DNA from: Trachythela sp. YZ-2020
Taxonomy: Eukaryota > Cnidaria > Anthozoa > Malacalcyonacea > Clavulariidae
Direction of reading: 5' to 3'
Assembly (NCBI GenBank): GCA_016169945.1
Contig: JADLSH010000395.1
Span: 3,078,501 to 3,142,500, forward strand
Length of the DNA stretch: 64,000 nt
A program made the position numbers and the translations under genes. The notes beneath the pieces were generated by a model, which searched no databases, was not told the DNA's origin, and saw only the letters and a list, made by a program, of their open reading frames with translations. Positions 46,601 through 59,800 of this stretch are shown one piece after another; position 1 is the stretch's first letter; each line of letters begins with the position of its first letter.

Positions 46601-49600
46601 GAAGTATCCCTGATGTGGTTTTGTAAATGATGGCAGTTTGGATCAAACATAACAAAGTACTCCCTACTTACGAAGCTCGGTACGTCTGTAAGGTGATATA
46701 CAGCATTAAAGCCAAGGCCAAATCTTCCAATCGTAGAAATATCTTCCATCTTTGTTGCTCCAGCGAGCTTGTTGATGTTTTCAAAGTCTTTATCCTGAAA
46801 CAATCCATCGTTATAAGCCCATAATGCAGGGCCTTGGCATTCAGACATGTTAGCTGACAACAGTTTATCTTTTGGACCAACTCTCCAGTCCACCAGGAAA
46901 CGAACTTTGTTAGCCCCAGCGTCGTCAGCGTTTTGAATCAACTCCTTGAAAACTCCGACCCCTTCCTTGTATTCCTTGAGTATGTTATTGATTCGGGTGG
47001 TAATTGGCTCATGAGGACCAGTCTGTTCAAACCCCAAGGTCTCCGCTGACAACAAGCAAGAGCTTAACGTCGGGACGCCCAGTGAGATAGCTATTTTTGT
47101 TGGTATTGAATTGTGGATTAACTGGTATTCGTCAGGGATAGTTAGCTCTGACTCACCACGGCGTAGCCAGTCATGATCACAGTAAGCACAATTCTTGTAA
47201 TGTATAAAAACCAGAATATTCTCTTCACTTTCTACGGGAAACAACAATTTCCTTTGCATGCTTTCTGACAAACTTTCCCCACTTTCAACAAGCCATTCTA
47301 AGATGGATCGACATAACTTTAAATCTTTCTCCATATCGTCTGTATGAAGATCAGATATCTCGTGTTTTTGCTTCAAAGCAGGAAGAACTGAAATAACGTC
47401 TTCTTCAGAGAACTTCTCGCACACGCCACAACCAAGCAGGAATTGTTTTATCTTCACATCGTACTTGACTTCTTCGGGTAAAATGAACAATTGCGGGCGT
47501 AAATCTAACGGATAGCCCATCTCCAGGGCTACTTGAGGAGGAGAGCAAAATCCAGCTCCATGCCAGATCCATTGTGTGAGATCAACGCCCTGTAGATGAG
47601 TGGTACAGCTGACTTTAGAAAATTCAGCAAGATGGCGGTAGATACAAACAATCATGTCTTGAAATTGCGATGTGGTTCTCAACTCAGACGAATTATTGTT
47701 CCACATATTAACGGCTTTCAACAGCTGATTGACAATTTTCTCAATCGGCAACACAGAATCCATAAATTCTGTCAAGACAGGAAAGCTCAGTGTTTCATCA
47801 ATAATTGGCATACAAGAGCCAACCAAAAGAGCCTGAGATTTATCACGGAGTTCATTAGGTGAAAAGAATGCATCTTCGACGTCAAACCAAGGCATTTTCT
47901 GAGGGTATCGGCAACTTTTTGGCGGCGACCGTGCACGTGGAAGCCACTTAATATTCCGCAATTCTTCTTTAAGTGTACTAGATCCGTTCACATCTCGTGA
48001 GAGGTATTCTTGGTGGGACTGAAGAATCTTCACCAAAGCTTGGCTCTTTTTAATCAACGGAGATGAATACCCGGACATTGAAATAGTCTTGGCAACCTTC
48101 AACAATTCCTCGCTCATCAAATTAGCTTTGCCACGCAGACCTAACTTCTTTAATACGGACAGGAGGGAAGGGTCCATGGCAAGATTTTGACTGGGAAATT
48201 TTCCAGGTTCTTCAAAAAACAATTCTTGTAGTTGAGGGTCGTTTGGATCGAAAAGTTCCGCTGGTTTCTTCAGGTGTTCTTCTTCGTCGAAAATGGATTT
48301 GTTTTCTCTAAACAGGATATCCAATTCCTCATGTCCTTTGAGTATGCAGTCCAAACCATAGCGGATCAGTGGTTCTCGTAACTCCTGTGAAATTCTGGAA
48401 ATGTTTGGAAAGAATAAGTCTTGGAAAAAACGCTCGAGGATTAATGTACGACTTTTCATGATATCTTCATAGCCAGATTTTGAAAAGGACTGACAAATAT
48501 CTTCCGTCAAATCAAATACATTTCTTTCCAATGAATTCATAGTTGAGATCACTTCAGGAACCTTGCGCAGGTCCTCGTCAAGAATGAAGCCACTGTTGAT
48601 ATCCAGCCATTTTTCATTGCACCAAAACAACGCTAAGGATTCATTTACTATTTTGTCATAAATACTCTTTACTAACGGTTCCCAGGTGATTGAGTGTAAT
48701 GTGTTATAACATGGAAACATTGCCTGAAGGCTGTCAGTGACATTCGTGGGTAGTCTGCATTTGATTTCTTGCAAAAGTTGAATATACGAACAAGCGATGG
48801 CATCACTCAGTAAGCTTTCATTCCAATAAACCTCAAACGGTTGATCATGTTCTGTTGTACCGCGCTCCCAAATTGCGCGACGATTAGACGTGATAGCAAA
48901 GTAACCATTGATGTGTATAGGGAGTCCAGTTGGAATGGAGAGTGGTAGGAAACAAAATGCTTCTCCTGAAATCGCTAGAGGAATATCGGGTGCTGTTTCT
49001 TTACGACAAATTAATTTTGCTGCGGTTTCAGCAAACGGCATTAGACCTTCTTCTCGACCTGTGGTAAATGCAAGATCGCAAGATGAGCCTGTTCCCATGC
49101 ACGAATTGGTGAGCCAAGTTTCTTCTGAGTGTGATTGCCGAATCTCACCAGTTGAAGATGTAGTTGACTCGACCACGTTGATTGTAATACACTGTGATTT
49201 AGAAGGACGTTCGCTTAAGATACATTCGTCTCGCATTTTGTTACTCCACCATTCAGAGCATGTCTTGATGAATGGTGTAGCGTTGATTAAATTTTCACCA
49301 GTCTTCTTCACGGACAAAATGGGTTGCATTTCTTCTGGCTTTTGGTCGCTAGTTAACTCAAATAACTCCACTTCCGCCACGTGTTGAGTGTAAACCAATA
49401 GCAACGACGCACACTCTCTGAGTGGGTCAACGATTGCTTTCACTTTCTCTTCGTCGTACACTTTCTTGCATATTTCACTTTTCCCAGCTTGCACTAAAGT
49501 CCGAAATGGAAACCGAAATAATGTTCCATTATAATGAAAAGATTTCTGTGCGTTGTAGTCCATGTTGCAATCAAATATCCCATGGTATGGTTGGAATTGG

Positions 49601-52600
49601 TTTTCAAATGCTTTCAATGGTTTCGGGTTCTTTGCCAGATTGATACGTATTCCTGGACGCGAAGTATCCCTGATGTGGTTTTGTAAATGATGGCAGTTTG
49701 GATCAAACATAACAAAGTACTCCCTACTTACGAAGCTCGGTACGTCTGTAAGGTGATACACAGCATTAAAGCCAAGGCCAAATCTTCCAATCGTAGAAAC
49801 ATCTTCCATCTTTGTTGCTCCAGCGAGCTTGTTGATGTTTTCAAAGTCTTTATCCTGAAACAATCCATCGTTATAAGCCCATAATGCAGGGCCTTGGCAT
49901 TCAGACATGTTAGCTGACAAGAGTTTATCTTTTGGACCAACTCTCCAGTCCACCAGGAAACGAACTTTGTTAGCTCCAGCATCGTCAGCGTTTTGAATCA
50001 ACTCCTTGAAAACTCCGACCCCTTCCTTGTATTCCTTGAGTATGTTATTGATTCGGGTGGTAATTGGCTCATGAGGACCAGTCTGTTCAAATCCCAAGGT
50101 CTCCGCTGACAACAAGCAAGAGCTTAACGTTGGGACGCCCAGTGAGATGGCTATTTTTGTTGGTATTGAATTGTGGATTAACTGGTATTCGTCAGGGATA
50201 GTTAGCTCTGACTCACCACGGCGTAGCCAGTCATGATCACAGTAAGCACACTTCTTGTAATGTATAAAAACCAGAATATTCTCTTCACTTTCTACGGGAA
50301 ACAACAATTTGCTTTGCATGCTTTCTGACAAACTTTCCCCACTTTCAACAAGCCATTCTAAGATGGAGCGACATAACTTTAAATCTTTCTCAACATCGAG
50401 TGTATGAAGGTCAGGTGTATCGTGTTTTTGCTTCAAAGCAGGAAGAACTGAAAGGACATCTTCTTCAGAGAACTTCTCGCGCACGCCACAACCAAACAAG
50501 AATTGTTTTAGTTTCACTTCATCTTTGATTTCTTCGGGTAAAATGAACAATTGCGGCCGTAAATCTAATGGACAATCCATTTCCAGGGCTATTTGAGGAG
50601 GAGAACAAAATCCAGCTCCATGCCAGACCCAGTGGTGCACAGAAGCGTCATTCAATTGTGCAATAACGGTTTCTTTAGAAAGGTGTGCCAGTTCATTGTA
50701 GATGGCGAGAACCATTTCCTTAAATGAAGTAGAAACTTTTCTTTCATTCACATTGGACCACACTTGAATTGCCATTTTAAGTTGAGTAATAATTTGTCTC
50801 ACAGGAGGACTGACCATTAAAGCCAGTTCTTTTCGAACACTTTCATTGAAGTCAATGTTCAGGATTGGCATTGTTGAACCTACAACCATAGCGTGTGATT
50901 TATCACAAAATTGAGGCGGTGTAAAATATTGGGCATCACAAGCAAACCATACCATGGACTGTGGAAAGCGTGGACAAACCGTTTGAGAAGTTGTGGCACG
51001 AGGTAACCATTTCACCGCGAGTAATTCAGATTTCAACGCAACACCCGTGCTAACAGTTTGGTTAAGATATTCTGGAGTATGGTTGAGGATGTTGACTAAA
51101 GCTGGTAGTTTATAATTTGATGACGACTGCGATGAGGTACTGATACTTGCAGCGACTTGAAACAATTCATTTGCCGTTATGTTGTCTTTGGTGCGTAATC
51201 CCATCTGATCTCTTAAAATTGATACCACATGTGCCTCCCGATAGTCATACCTAGGAAATTTGTTCGGCTCGCCGTGGAATAAATTTAAGATTGTAACATC
51301 ACTAGGATCGTAAAGTTCACTTGGTTTTGAAATCTCACCTTCATTTGTTGCAACAAATGGTAAACGCTTCATTTCTTGAATGAATCTATCACACTGCGAC
51401 TTGAAGTCAAACACTCTTGCTATTATCCAAAGCATTATCTTCGCTGTCTCGTCAACATTATAAACATGCAGTGCCTTAATGTCCGGAAACAAGAAGTTAA
51501 GAAACACTTCTGCAGAATTAAGACTTTTGACGCCTAGTAGCTGCAACAGTTGGCAGGAACTTGTATCAGCAGATGAAATGATCTGGTTACACTTACGAAA
51601 CTGGAAATCAGCAGGAAAAGTAAAGTTGGACTCGGCCACGCGTATGGTTTGGTTTTCTGTTCGGATAGCCACGCAGGAACCGTCTAGTGTGCTAAATAAT
51701 GGTAAACAGAGTAATATGTCACGTTTGGTAGAGTCCAGATTATTTGGAATTAGGCGGGACAGAAACTCTCGTAGCTTACGTCGTTCATCTGAAGTACACA
51801 ACTTGGCATGTCCTTGTGCTTTTTCTAATGAGGCCCGGCTAAGAACAGTCATGACACCAGTTGGAGTAGCAGAGGCAATGTACGCGTTGATGTCTGAATG
51901 TCTCAAGTTAGAAGATTGATTTGGTACAACAGTACAACCAGATGCTTCAAGAAGGTTAACAACCACATCTGGAAGAGAGTTACCAGAGGTATCAGAAGAA
52001 AAAATAAACTTGGATTGTTGAGACAAAACACCAAGTTGCGTGTACGTGACCCCAAGTTGTGTAGGGAGCGGAATAAGTGGAAGACCATTGAAGGACTCGA
52101 GCGAATCTGGAAAATAGGAATTGATCCAAGACCATATCTCTTCTAGCCATGATTCTGGAGGATGACCAACTTTTTCAGGCATCCACTGGACTATTTCATG
52201 GATTTTATTAAACCATTCTAAGGGCAAACAGGAACGAAGGTTTTGTAATACAATCTCTTTGTTCATCAAAATTAGCTGTGTGGCGTTTCTGCTCTGAATA
52301 CCTTCACTTGCTAGTGTTTGAAGCTTGTCTTTCACCGTCGTCGGAATATCTTCACTCAAAAATCGATTATCTAAATTTGGTAGAACAGACCTTGGACAAC
52401 TAGCAGTGGCTACCAACACCGAAGACGATGCGTTCTCGACTTTCGACATGAATGTGGAAAACTCCAGATTTGCTAAAGGAAGCAGAGGAACTCCTTCCAA
52501 CTCATCTGCGGGACCATCTTCCAAAATGTATTCCAGTAATTGTATTTTATCCTCGGGCGAAGCTTTGAAGTCGTGTTGAGTTTTTAAAACTAATCGTAGT

Positions 52601-53837
52601 AAGCCTGGAGTGATATCACGTGAAGATGGAAAGTACTTGTCCACGATATCCAAAACATGAGCTGGAACGTTGGTTATGACAGTTTGAGAACAGCTCAGCA
52701 ACGCTCTTAACACTGTTTCACGCGTGCTATGGTCAACCAGACTATCATGATCAAGAATAGCATCTTGCAGTCCGACCCAAGAATTACCAGATACGTGTTG
52801 CGCAAGAAAGAGCTTCCAGTTTTCTTGTGACAATTTCTGAAACAGAGGATCCAAAATCACCTGCCAATGTCCTTTCACTTTAGCTTGGCATGGCAAAGTG
52901 GAGTACACCAATTGACTTCTGGAACCTTCATCGATTCCTACGGAGGGTGAATTTTGCAACAGAACATGAAGAAGTTTAGAATAAACATCAACAGCTACGT
53001 TCAAAAGTAACAACTTGTTCCACTCAGCCGTCGAACTCTGGTTATCTGCTCCAGGCCAGACAAGACCACGCCGGTTGTCCGTCAAAGCAAAAGCTCCGTG
53101 AACATGAACAGGAAGGCCAGTCTCGCAGTCAACATCAGGAGGTAGAGGAAGAAAGCAGAATATTCTTCCCATATGCATGCTGCTTCTTTTATTGTCCAAG
53201 GATATAGCCATACCCACCCAAGGGGGAAGATTTTCTTGTGTGGCTAATTCAGAAATCCGTTCTACGTTAGAACCAATCTGGTTGATGATAAGCCATCGGT
53301 ATCCTTGGGCAGTTGAATCCACCGTCACTTTGACATTCATTAAATATATAGAATCAGATATCACAGACATTGTTGCTGCTTTCCTTAAAAAATCTTGCCG
53401 TTTCTTTATAACTTCGTCGCGCGAGTCTTCTGCAATTTCAACCTTAAAGATACGCTCGATTTCGCCATTCTCAGAACGTTTATGTAAACTAATGCTGCAG
53501 ATGTTCTTGAGGAAAAGAAGAACAACGGATGCTTCTTCTTGTAACGAATAAAACAACTTCAGCACCATGTCTTTAGTGTATCCCTTATCCGATAACTTGG
53601 AGGGTGTCGTGCGTAAAGGAAAGCGAAAAAGTGTACCTTCATAATTTTCGGAGTCTTCTAATTCACAACCAAATACATCATGGAATGGAAGGAATTGATC
53701 TCTGGTGTTCTCTTGCAACAGTTCCTCGTCGAAATAAAACGAGGTTACAGAACTTCCCCTGCCTTTTTCATTTTTGAAATAATTTTCATGCGGATCCAGA
53801 AATGCAATTCTATCGCCACTTGCAATGCCAGGAAGGT
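31683..53837 (-). CDS. Sacsin exon 4: giant exon with five ATPase modules, DnaJ and HEPN
   Basis: Begins after TTTTTTGCAG with [20 protein letters not shown], completing the first module, and runs 22,155 bp to a TAA. Five more ATPase modules follow. FLPLP and [11 protein letters not shown] motifs mark the middle part of each. The frame from 53837 stays open to 34546; the C-terminal part is in the next frame, and the two frames encode overlapping readings of the same bases between 34546 and 34634. The length exceeds a whole number of codons by one, which fits a single extra base. Confidence 0.85.
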
Positions 53838-56800
53838 CTGCAAAAAAATACGAAAAAAATATACATAAAAGCAGCGCTGCAATAATATATATATATACTC
53901 TAGTCATAATAATATTTTTTATAAAATATAGAAATATAACAGGCATACATATGCATTCATTGCCAGTGGACATCCTATATTATCAACCCCCTGGCCCTGA
54001 TGGAAATCATGTAAAAAAGAGCAACAAGCTTTATTAATTTCTGTTGTTTCTTGTTCCAGTTGTTTTTGACAATAAGCATATATCATATGACAAAAATTAC
54101 TAACAGACAGGGTCGCCCTAAAATGAAGTCTGTACCGGAGATCAGTGGACAAAACTGAATTTAATTTTTTATCCAGTCCTAAAACTGAATAAATTTTGAT
54201 CCAGTCCTATAAGACTGAATAAATTTGTATCCAGTCCTAGGACTGAATTAAATGTCCAGTATCATCATGTGACCAAAATATAGCAATGTGTTTGGCTGAT
54301 TTCCGCATAAATTCTTGAGTATGAGATATGTATGTTGCCAGGGCCGCCCAGAGAGGGGGGCAAAGGGGGCGGTCCCCAGCTAAAGGGGGGCCCCAAATAG
54401 AAATTAAGTGAAATATGCATCTATATTACTGTCAAAGTATCTTAGTACTGAATGCATGCAGATTGAGAGGGCCCCAAGTTATGACGAAACAAAGTTTGTC
54501 GCATCTGCGAAACAAAGCGTGAAACTTGGAGAGAATAATGAAAATCCTGTCCGTTTAACGCAGGTTTTTGTGTGTTTATGTATCACTTCAGCTCAATAGA
54601 GCTAGGTGTACTCTTAATAGAGGTTTATGCATGTTTACAAGTCAATATGTAAAATTGTAATTGTTGCAAAACTAATGACAAAATGTAGTATAGTTGTCAG
54701 AGAAAATTCTTTTGAAAACAAGCATATATATGCAACAAATATAATGAGTCTACATCCTAGAAAATTCTTTTGAAAACAAGCATATATATGCAACAAATAT
54801 AATCTAGTCACATACCTGTTATATGATAAACCGAATTAAAGCCAATACCAAAACGACCAATTTTCAAAGGATCTTCTTTCTTGCCACTATTCATGAGATT
54901 GCGAATGCCTTCCCAATCTTGCTCTTTGAACATAGCATTGTTGTGACAGTAAAGAGCTGGGCCTTGAAAGCGAGTGAGCTCAGGATTTTCCAACGATTCA
55001 ACTCCATAATTTCGCTCATCAAAAAGGAAGTTCACTTCAGTTGCACCCGCATCATCTGCGTTCTGAATTAACTCCTATTAAAAATTGGTGTACATACTTA
55101 AGCTGGCAAATATATTATTTTCTATTCATTTTTAAGGATTTATAAAAAATCATGACTTATATTAGTATAGGCAATACCGCAGTATAATAGGGTGGTTATG
55201 ATTAGTGCAATTGGGAGAAAACATGCACGAGTGCATGGGAAGCTCAAGAGACAAGAGTGCTTGTTTTCTCAAAATAATTACTTAAAATAATTACTAAGAA
55301 TACACAAAAAATGTTCGAGACAACTCTAATTTTTAAATTACGAGCGTCGGAAAACCGTTGTCATCCCCTATAACACTAAGGGTGTTACTGAAATGTAAGA
55401 TGACATAGCCATACACGACGGCGCAAAACCTCTTAACTTTTGCTCTGCCGCATTGTGCGTTCTATTTCCACGTCAGTATTCTCGAGTAAAATTAAGTCAA
55501 CTCTGTTGTAAAAATGCAGTTTCCAATTGGGTCTTTATGATGTTGAAGGTTACGTTTTGGGGGCGTTAAATAACTGCATTTAAAGAAAATTGCAGCGAAA
55601 TATTTGAATTCGAAACTAGAGTGTTTGAAATCTTATATATATATTAATGAAAGGGCCTATAACGAAAGAGGTAGAGAAGACTCTGAAAATGCCATTTCCG
55701 ACGATCTACAGACTCAAGTTTTTCAACGAAAGGAGTCGGCTCCCTGTTTTTTTAACAATCCTTCTACACCCCTGGCACTATACATATTTCGACATTAACT
55801 CGTAATACATGTTTTGATGTGGTCAAACAAATATAAAAAGTCGGTCCCTGAACAATGGACACTGTAGGATAACCTTGTACACTTAGGTACAATTGCTATC
55901 TTGTTGTTACTTAATTCTTACCTTTTTATACAAATACTACATGGTGGCGGCGAAATAGTCGAAATGGCTGAAACAGATGAAGCCACAAGCGCTACTGGAA
56001 ACCCACATCAGTCCACTTTGCCCCTTCCGGGAAAATTTGACGGAGCAAATAACTCGAATCAAGCAGACCTTTGGCCAAAATGGCTACGACGTTTCGAACG
56101 CTATCGCATCGCTTCTGGATTAAACAACAAGTCCGATCAAGAGCAAGTAAGCACTTTTCTTTACTCTATGGGTGACTGTGCCGATGACATCATGAAAACA
56201 TTGGACATAAACGAAGAATCGTCTACATACGATGAGGTGAAAGCGGCTTTTAACAATTATTATGCAGCCCGAAGAAATATTATTGCTGAAAGAGTGCGTT
56301 TCAACCGACGAAAGTAACTTCCGGGGGAAGCTATGGAGACATTTATTCAAGATTTACATAGATTGGCTGATAACTGCGAATATGGCACCCTGAAAGATGA
56401 ACTCATTCGGGACAGAATAATCGTTGGAGTCCTTGATGATGGTTTGTCCGACCGTTTACAAGCTAGACCAATGGCACAATAGGGCTGGGTGTCCAGCTAA
56501 AGATGCATCATGCAACAAGGACACAGGGGCTGCAGTTACAAATTGGACACAGGGGCTGCAGTTACAGTTCTGAGCGATCAAATCCCATGGCTGAAGAACA
56601 CAAAATTAATGGAGACACAGAAAGTTCTCCGTGGTCCTGGAAACACACGTCTTCCAGTAAAAGGTATGTTTACTGCTACCTTAAAGTATCGTCAAAGGAA
56701 AATCCAAGAGCCAGTGTATGTTTTATAGAATCAGTCTTGTTCATTACTCAGTAGGAAGGCTTGTGTTGAGCTGGGACTTATCACACGCGCTCCAATTGAG

Positions 56801-59800
56801 GTATCAGAAATTAACCCCCAACAACCAGATTTCAAAGCCGAATTTCCCACACTCTTCAAAGGGTTAGGAAAAATCACTTCCGAATGCCACATCACTATTC
56901 GTGCCGATGCGAAGCCTCACTGTCTCTATAACCCACGGACAGTCCCTTTTCCACTTCTACCCAAAGTGAAAAATCAGATCGAAACTATGCTTTGGCAAGG
57001 AGTAATCTCTCCAGTAACCACACCAACAGTCTGGTGTGCTGGTATAGTCCCTGTACCCAAACCCAACGGTGATGTACGCATTTGTGTAGACCTCACCCAA
57101 CTCAACAAAGTTGTTCAGCGAGAAGTCCACCCCACGCCAACAGTTGATGAAAGTCTAGCACAATTAGGGAATAGTAAAGTGTTTTCCAAACTCGACGCCA
57201 ACAGTGGATTTTGGCAAATCCCCCTAGATGAGGAATCCAGACATTTTACTATTTTAGTGACACCCTTTGGCAGGTACTGTTTTAACCGGCTCCCTTTTGG
57301 TATTAGTTCAGCCCCGGAGATATTTCAGCGCACTATGTCTCAGATTCTGCAGGGTCTTCACGGAATCATCTGCAAAACAGATGATATTCTCATCCATGGG
57401 ATTGACCAAAAAGAACATGAAGAACGGGTTAGGGCTACCCTACACCGCCTTCAAGATGTAGGCATAACCCTCAACGACAAATGCGAGTTTTCCCAAACTT
57501 CCATAAAATTCCTGGCCCACATCATTGATGCAACCGGAATACAGGCAGACCCCCGGAAGACCACTGCTATTACCCAGTTCCCAGCACCTGCTGATATTCC
57601 AGAATTACAACGATTCACGGGTATGGTCAACCATCTCGGCAAATTCATTCCCCACCTGACAGAGATGAGTGAACCACTTCGCCACCTGTTACGAAAGGAC
57701 AGCATTTGGTCCTGGGAAGAACCACAACAATGAGCTTTCAATCTGGTCAAATCTGCCCTTGTTTCTCCAGAAATCCTTGCGCACTACAACACCAAGTACC
57801 CTACCATAGTGGCTGCAGATGCCTCCAATCAAGGAATTGGTGCAGTTCTGCTACAAGTTCAAGAAGATGGGAAACGTCACCCAATATGTTATGCCTCCCG
57901 CTCTCTTACAGATGCAGAGAAGCGGTATGCAGTGATCGAAAAGGAAGCCCTTGCGGTTACATGGGCTAGTGAAAAGTTTTCAGATTATGTTTTAGGTATG
58001 CAATACAGTACATCATACAAACTGACCATAAACCCCTTACTGCGTTATTGTCATCTACCGAGCTTTCCAAGATGCCCCCTCGCATACTGCGTTTTCGCCT
58101 GCGGCTTATGAGGTATACATACGAGATAAACTATGTTCCAGGCAAACACCAGATAACAGCAGATACCCTCTCTCGTGACCCAGTCAGTCTACCAGAGACA
58201 GATGACAATAGTCTTGTGGAAAATGTTGAAGCCATGGCAACAAATATGGTGAAATCTCTCCCAGCTTCCTCAGACCGCTTGCAAGAAATACGACAAGCCC
58301 AGAAGATAGATGAAGAATGTGCTGAAACGAGATCCTTTTGGCAGAACGGATGGCCACCATACATGAACTATTAACCATTCATGCGACCATACTGGGAAAA
58401 CAGAAGCCATTTCACCATCGTCGACGACCTACTTCTATACGATGACCGTCTGGTGATTCCAAGAGAGATGAGGAATACGATTCTGAAGCACATCCACACC
58501 GGTCACCTTGGCATGCCGATCTAGAGCTCGTACATCAGTGTGGTGGCCTGGGCTATCAAAACAAATAGAAAACCTTGTCACCCAGTGTTCCACCTGTGCC
58601 AAAGAGTTACCAACTCCTAAGGAACCTCTCATGCCCTCGTCCTTTCCATCCAGACCGTGGCAAAAGATTGGCACAGACTTATATGATTTTGACGGAAGAA
58701 AGTATATAATAGTTGTCGACTACTACTCGAGGTGGTTCGAGATTAGAAAACTGCGTGATGAAACAAGCAAATGTGCGATCGAAGCCCTAAAAGAGATATT
58801 TGCCATCCATGGTATTCTGGACCCCAGTACGACGCTGAATGCTTTCGTGAGTTTGCTACCGCATATAGGTTCGCACACCTGACAAGCTCACCCAAATATG
58901 CACAGGCAAACGGCAAGGTAGAGCGAGCAGTCAAATCGGCGAAATCACTTCTTAGACAAAATGAAGAGTATTACAACGCTCTTTTGATATACCGATCAAC
59001 TCCACTTAGAAATGGCTTGTCCCCAAGTGAACTACTGATGGGCCGTCGACTGCGCACACAATTACCTGTTCATCCTAAAAACCTTCATCCCAATGTAACA
59101 ACCGAAGATCGAGCGAGAGAATGTGGAGAGAAAAGAGGCCGCCTGCCGTTTGAAACAACAAACCAACTTTGACAAACGACACAAAGCAAAATATCTTCCA
59201 GTATTGAAACCAGGTGATTCAGTTTGGATAAGCTCATAAGAGATCAAGCTTGTGATGGACAAGTCGTCCGGCAGACAGACTACCCAATATCCTATTTGGT
59301 GAAAACCGTAAAAGGTGGTATACTAAGACGAAACTGCAGTGCACTGGTAGTCATTGGTGCACAAAAGAATCCAGAGACCGAAGATTTCTACACTGAAGAA
59401 AGTGACATCTCACAGCATGCACAAACAGAAGTCGAGGAGATACCTGTACCACCAACATCAAACATAGAAGATCAGGTAGAAATATAAAACCTCCAAAACG
59501 TTTGGACTTGCGCGAACAGTTTTTATTAAAGACAGTTAGTTATAAACAGTACAATTTGTTGTTGTTTTCCAAAGGGGAGATGTAGGATAACCTTGTACAC
59601 TTAGGTACAATATAGGTCTTTGTTAGCCAGCAAGGCATGCTGTGAAACACATGTAAAAGGAGTCCGCCATTGTTCATTAAATATCTTGCTATCTTGTTGT
59701 TACTTAATTCTTACCTTTTTATACAAATACTACAGACACCCCCCCAAACTTTTTTGGAATGTGCACCCCTGCTAAGTTCTATAGGCTTAGACGGAATTAG

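Larger units (their letters stand above)
55863..59734 (+). mobile_element. Decayed Ty3/Gypsy-type LTR retrotransposon in sacsin intron 2
   Basis: Bounded by LTRs starting TGTAGGATAACC and ending AATACTACA, with a 5-bp GACAC duplication outside (55858-55862 and 59735-59739). A purine tract AAAGGGGAGA precedes the 3' LTR and TGGTGGCGGCG follows the 5' LTR as a possible primer site. The order gag, protease, reverse transcriptase, RNase H, integrase is the Ty3/Gypsy order. Every coding part is broken by stops or frame changes, so it is not autonomous. It is antisense to the host gene. Confidence 0.9.
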
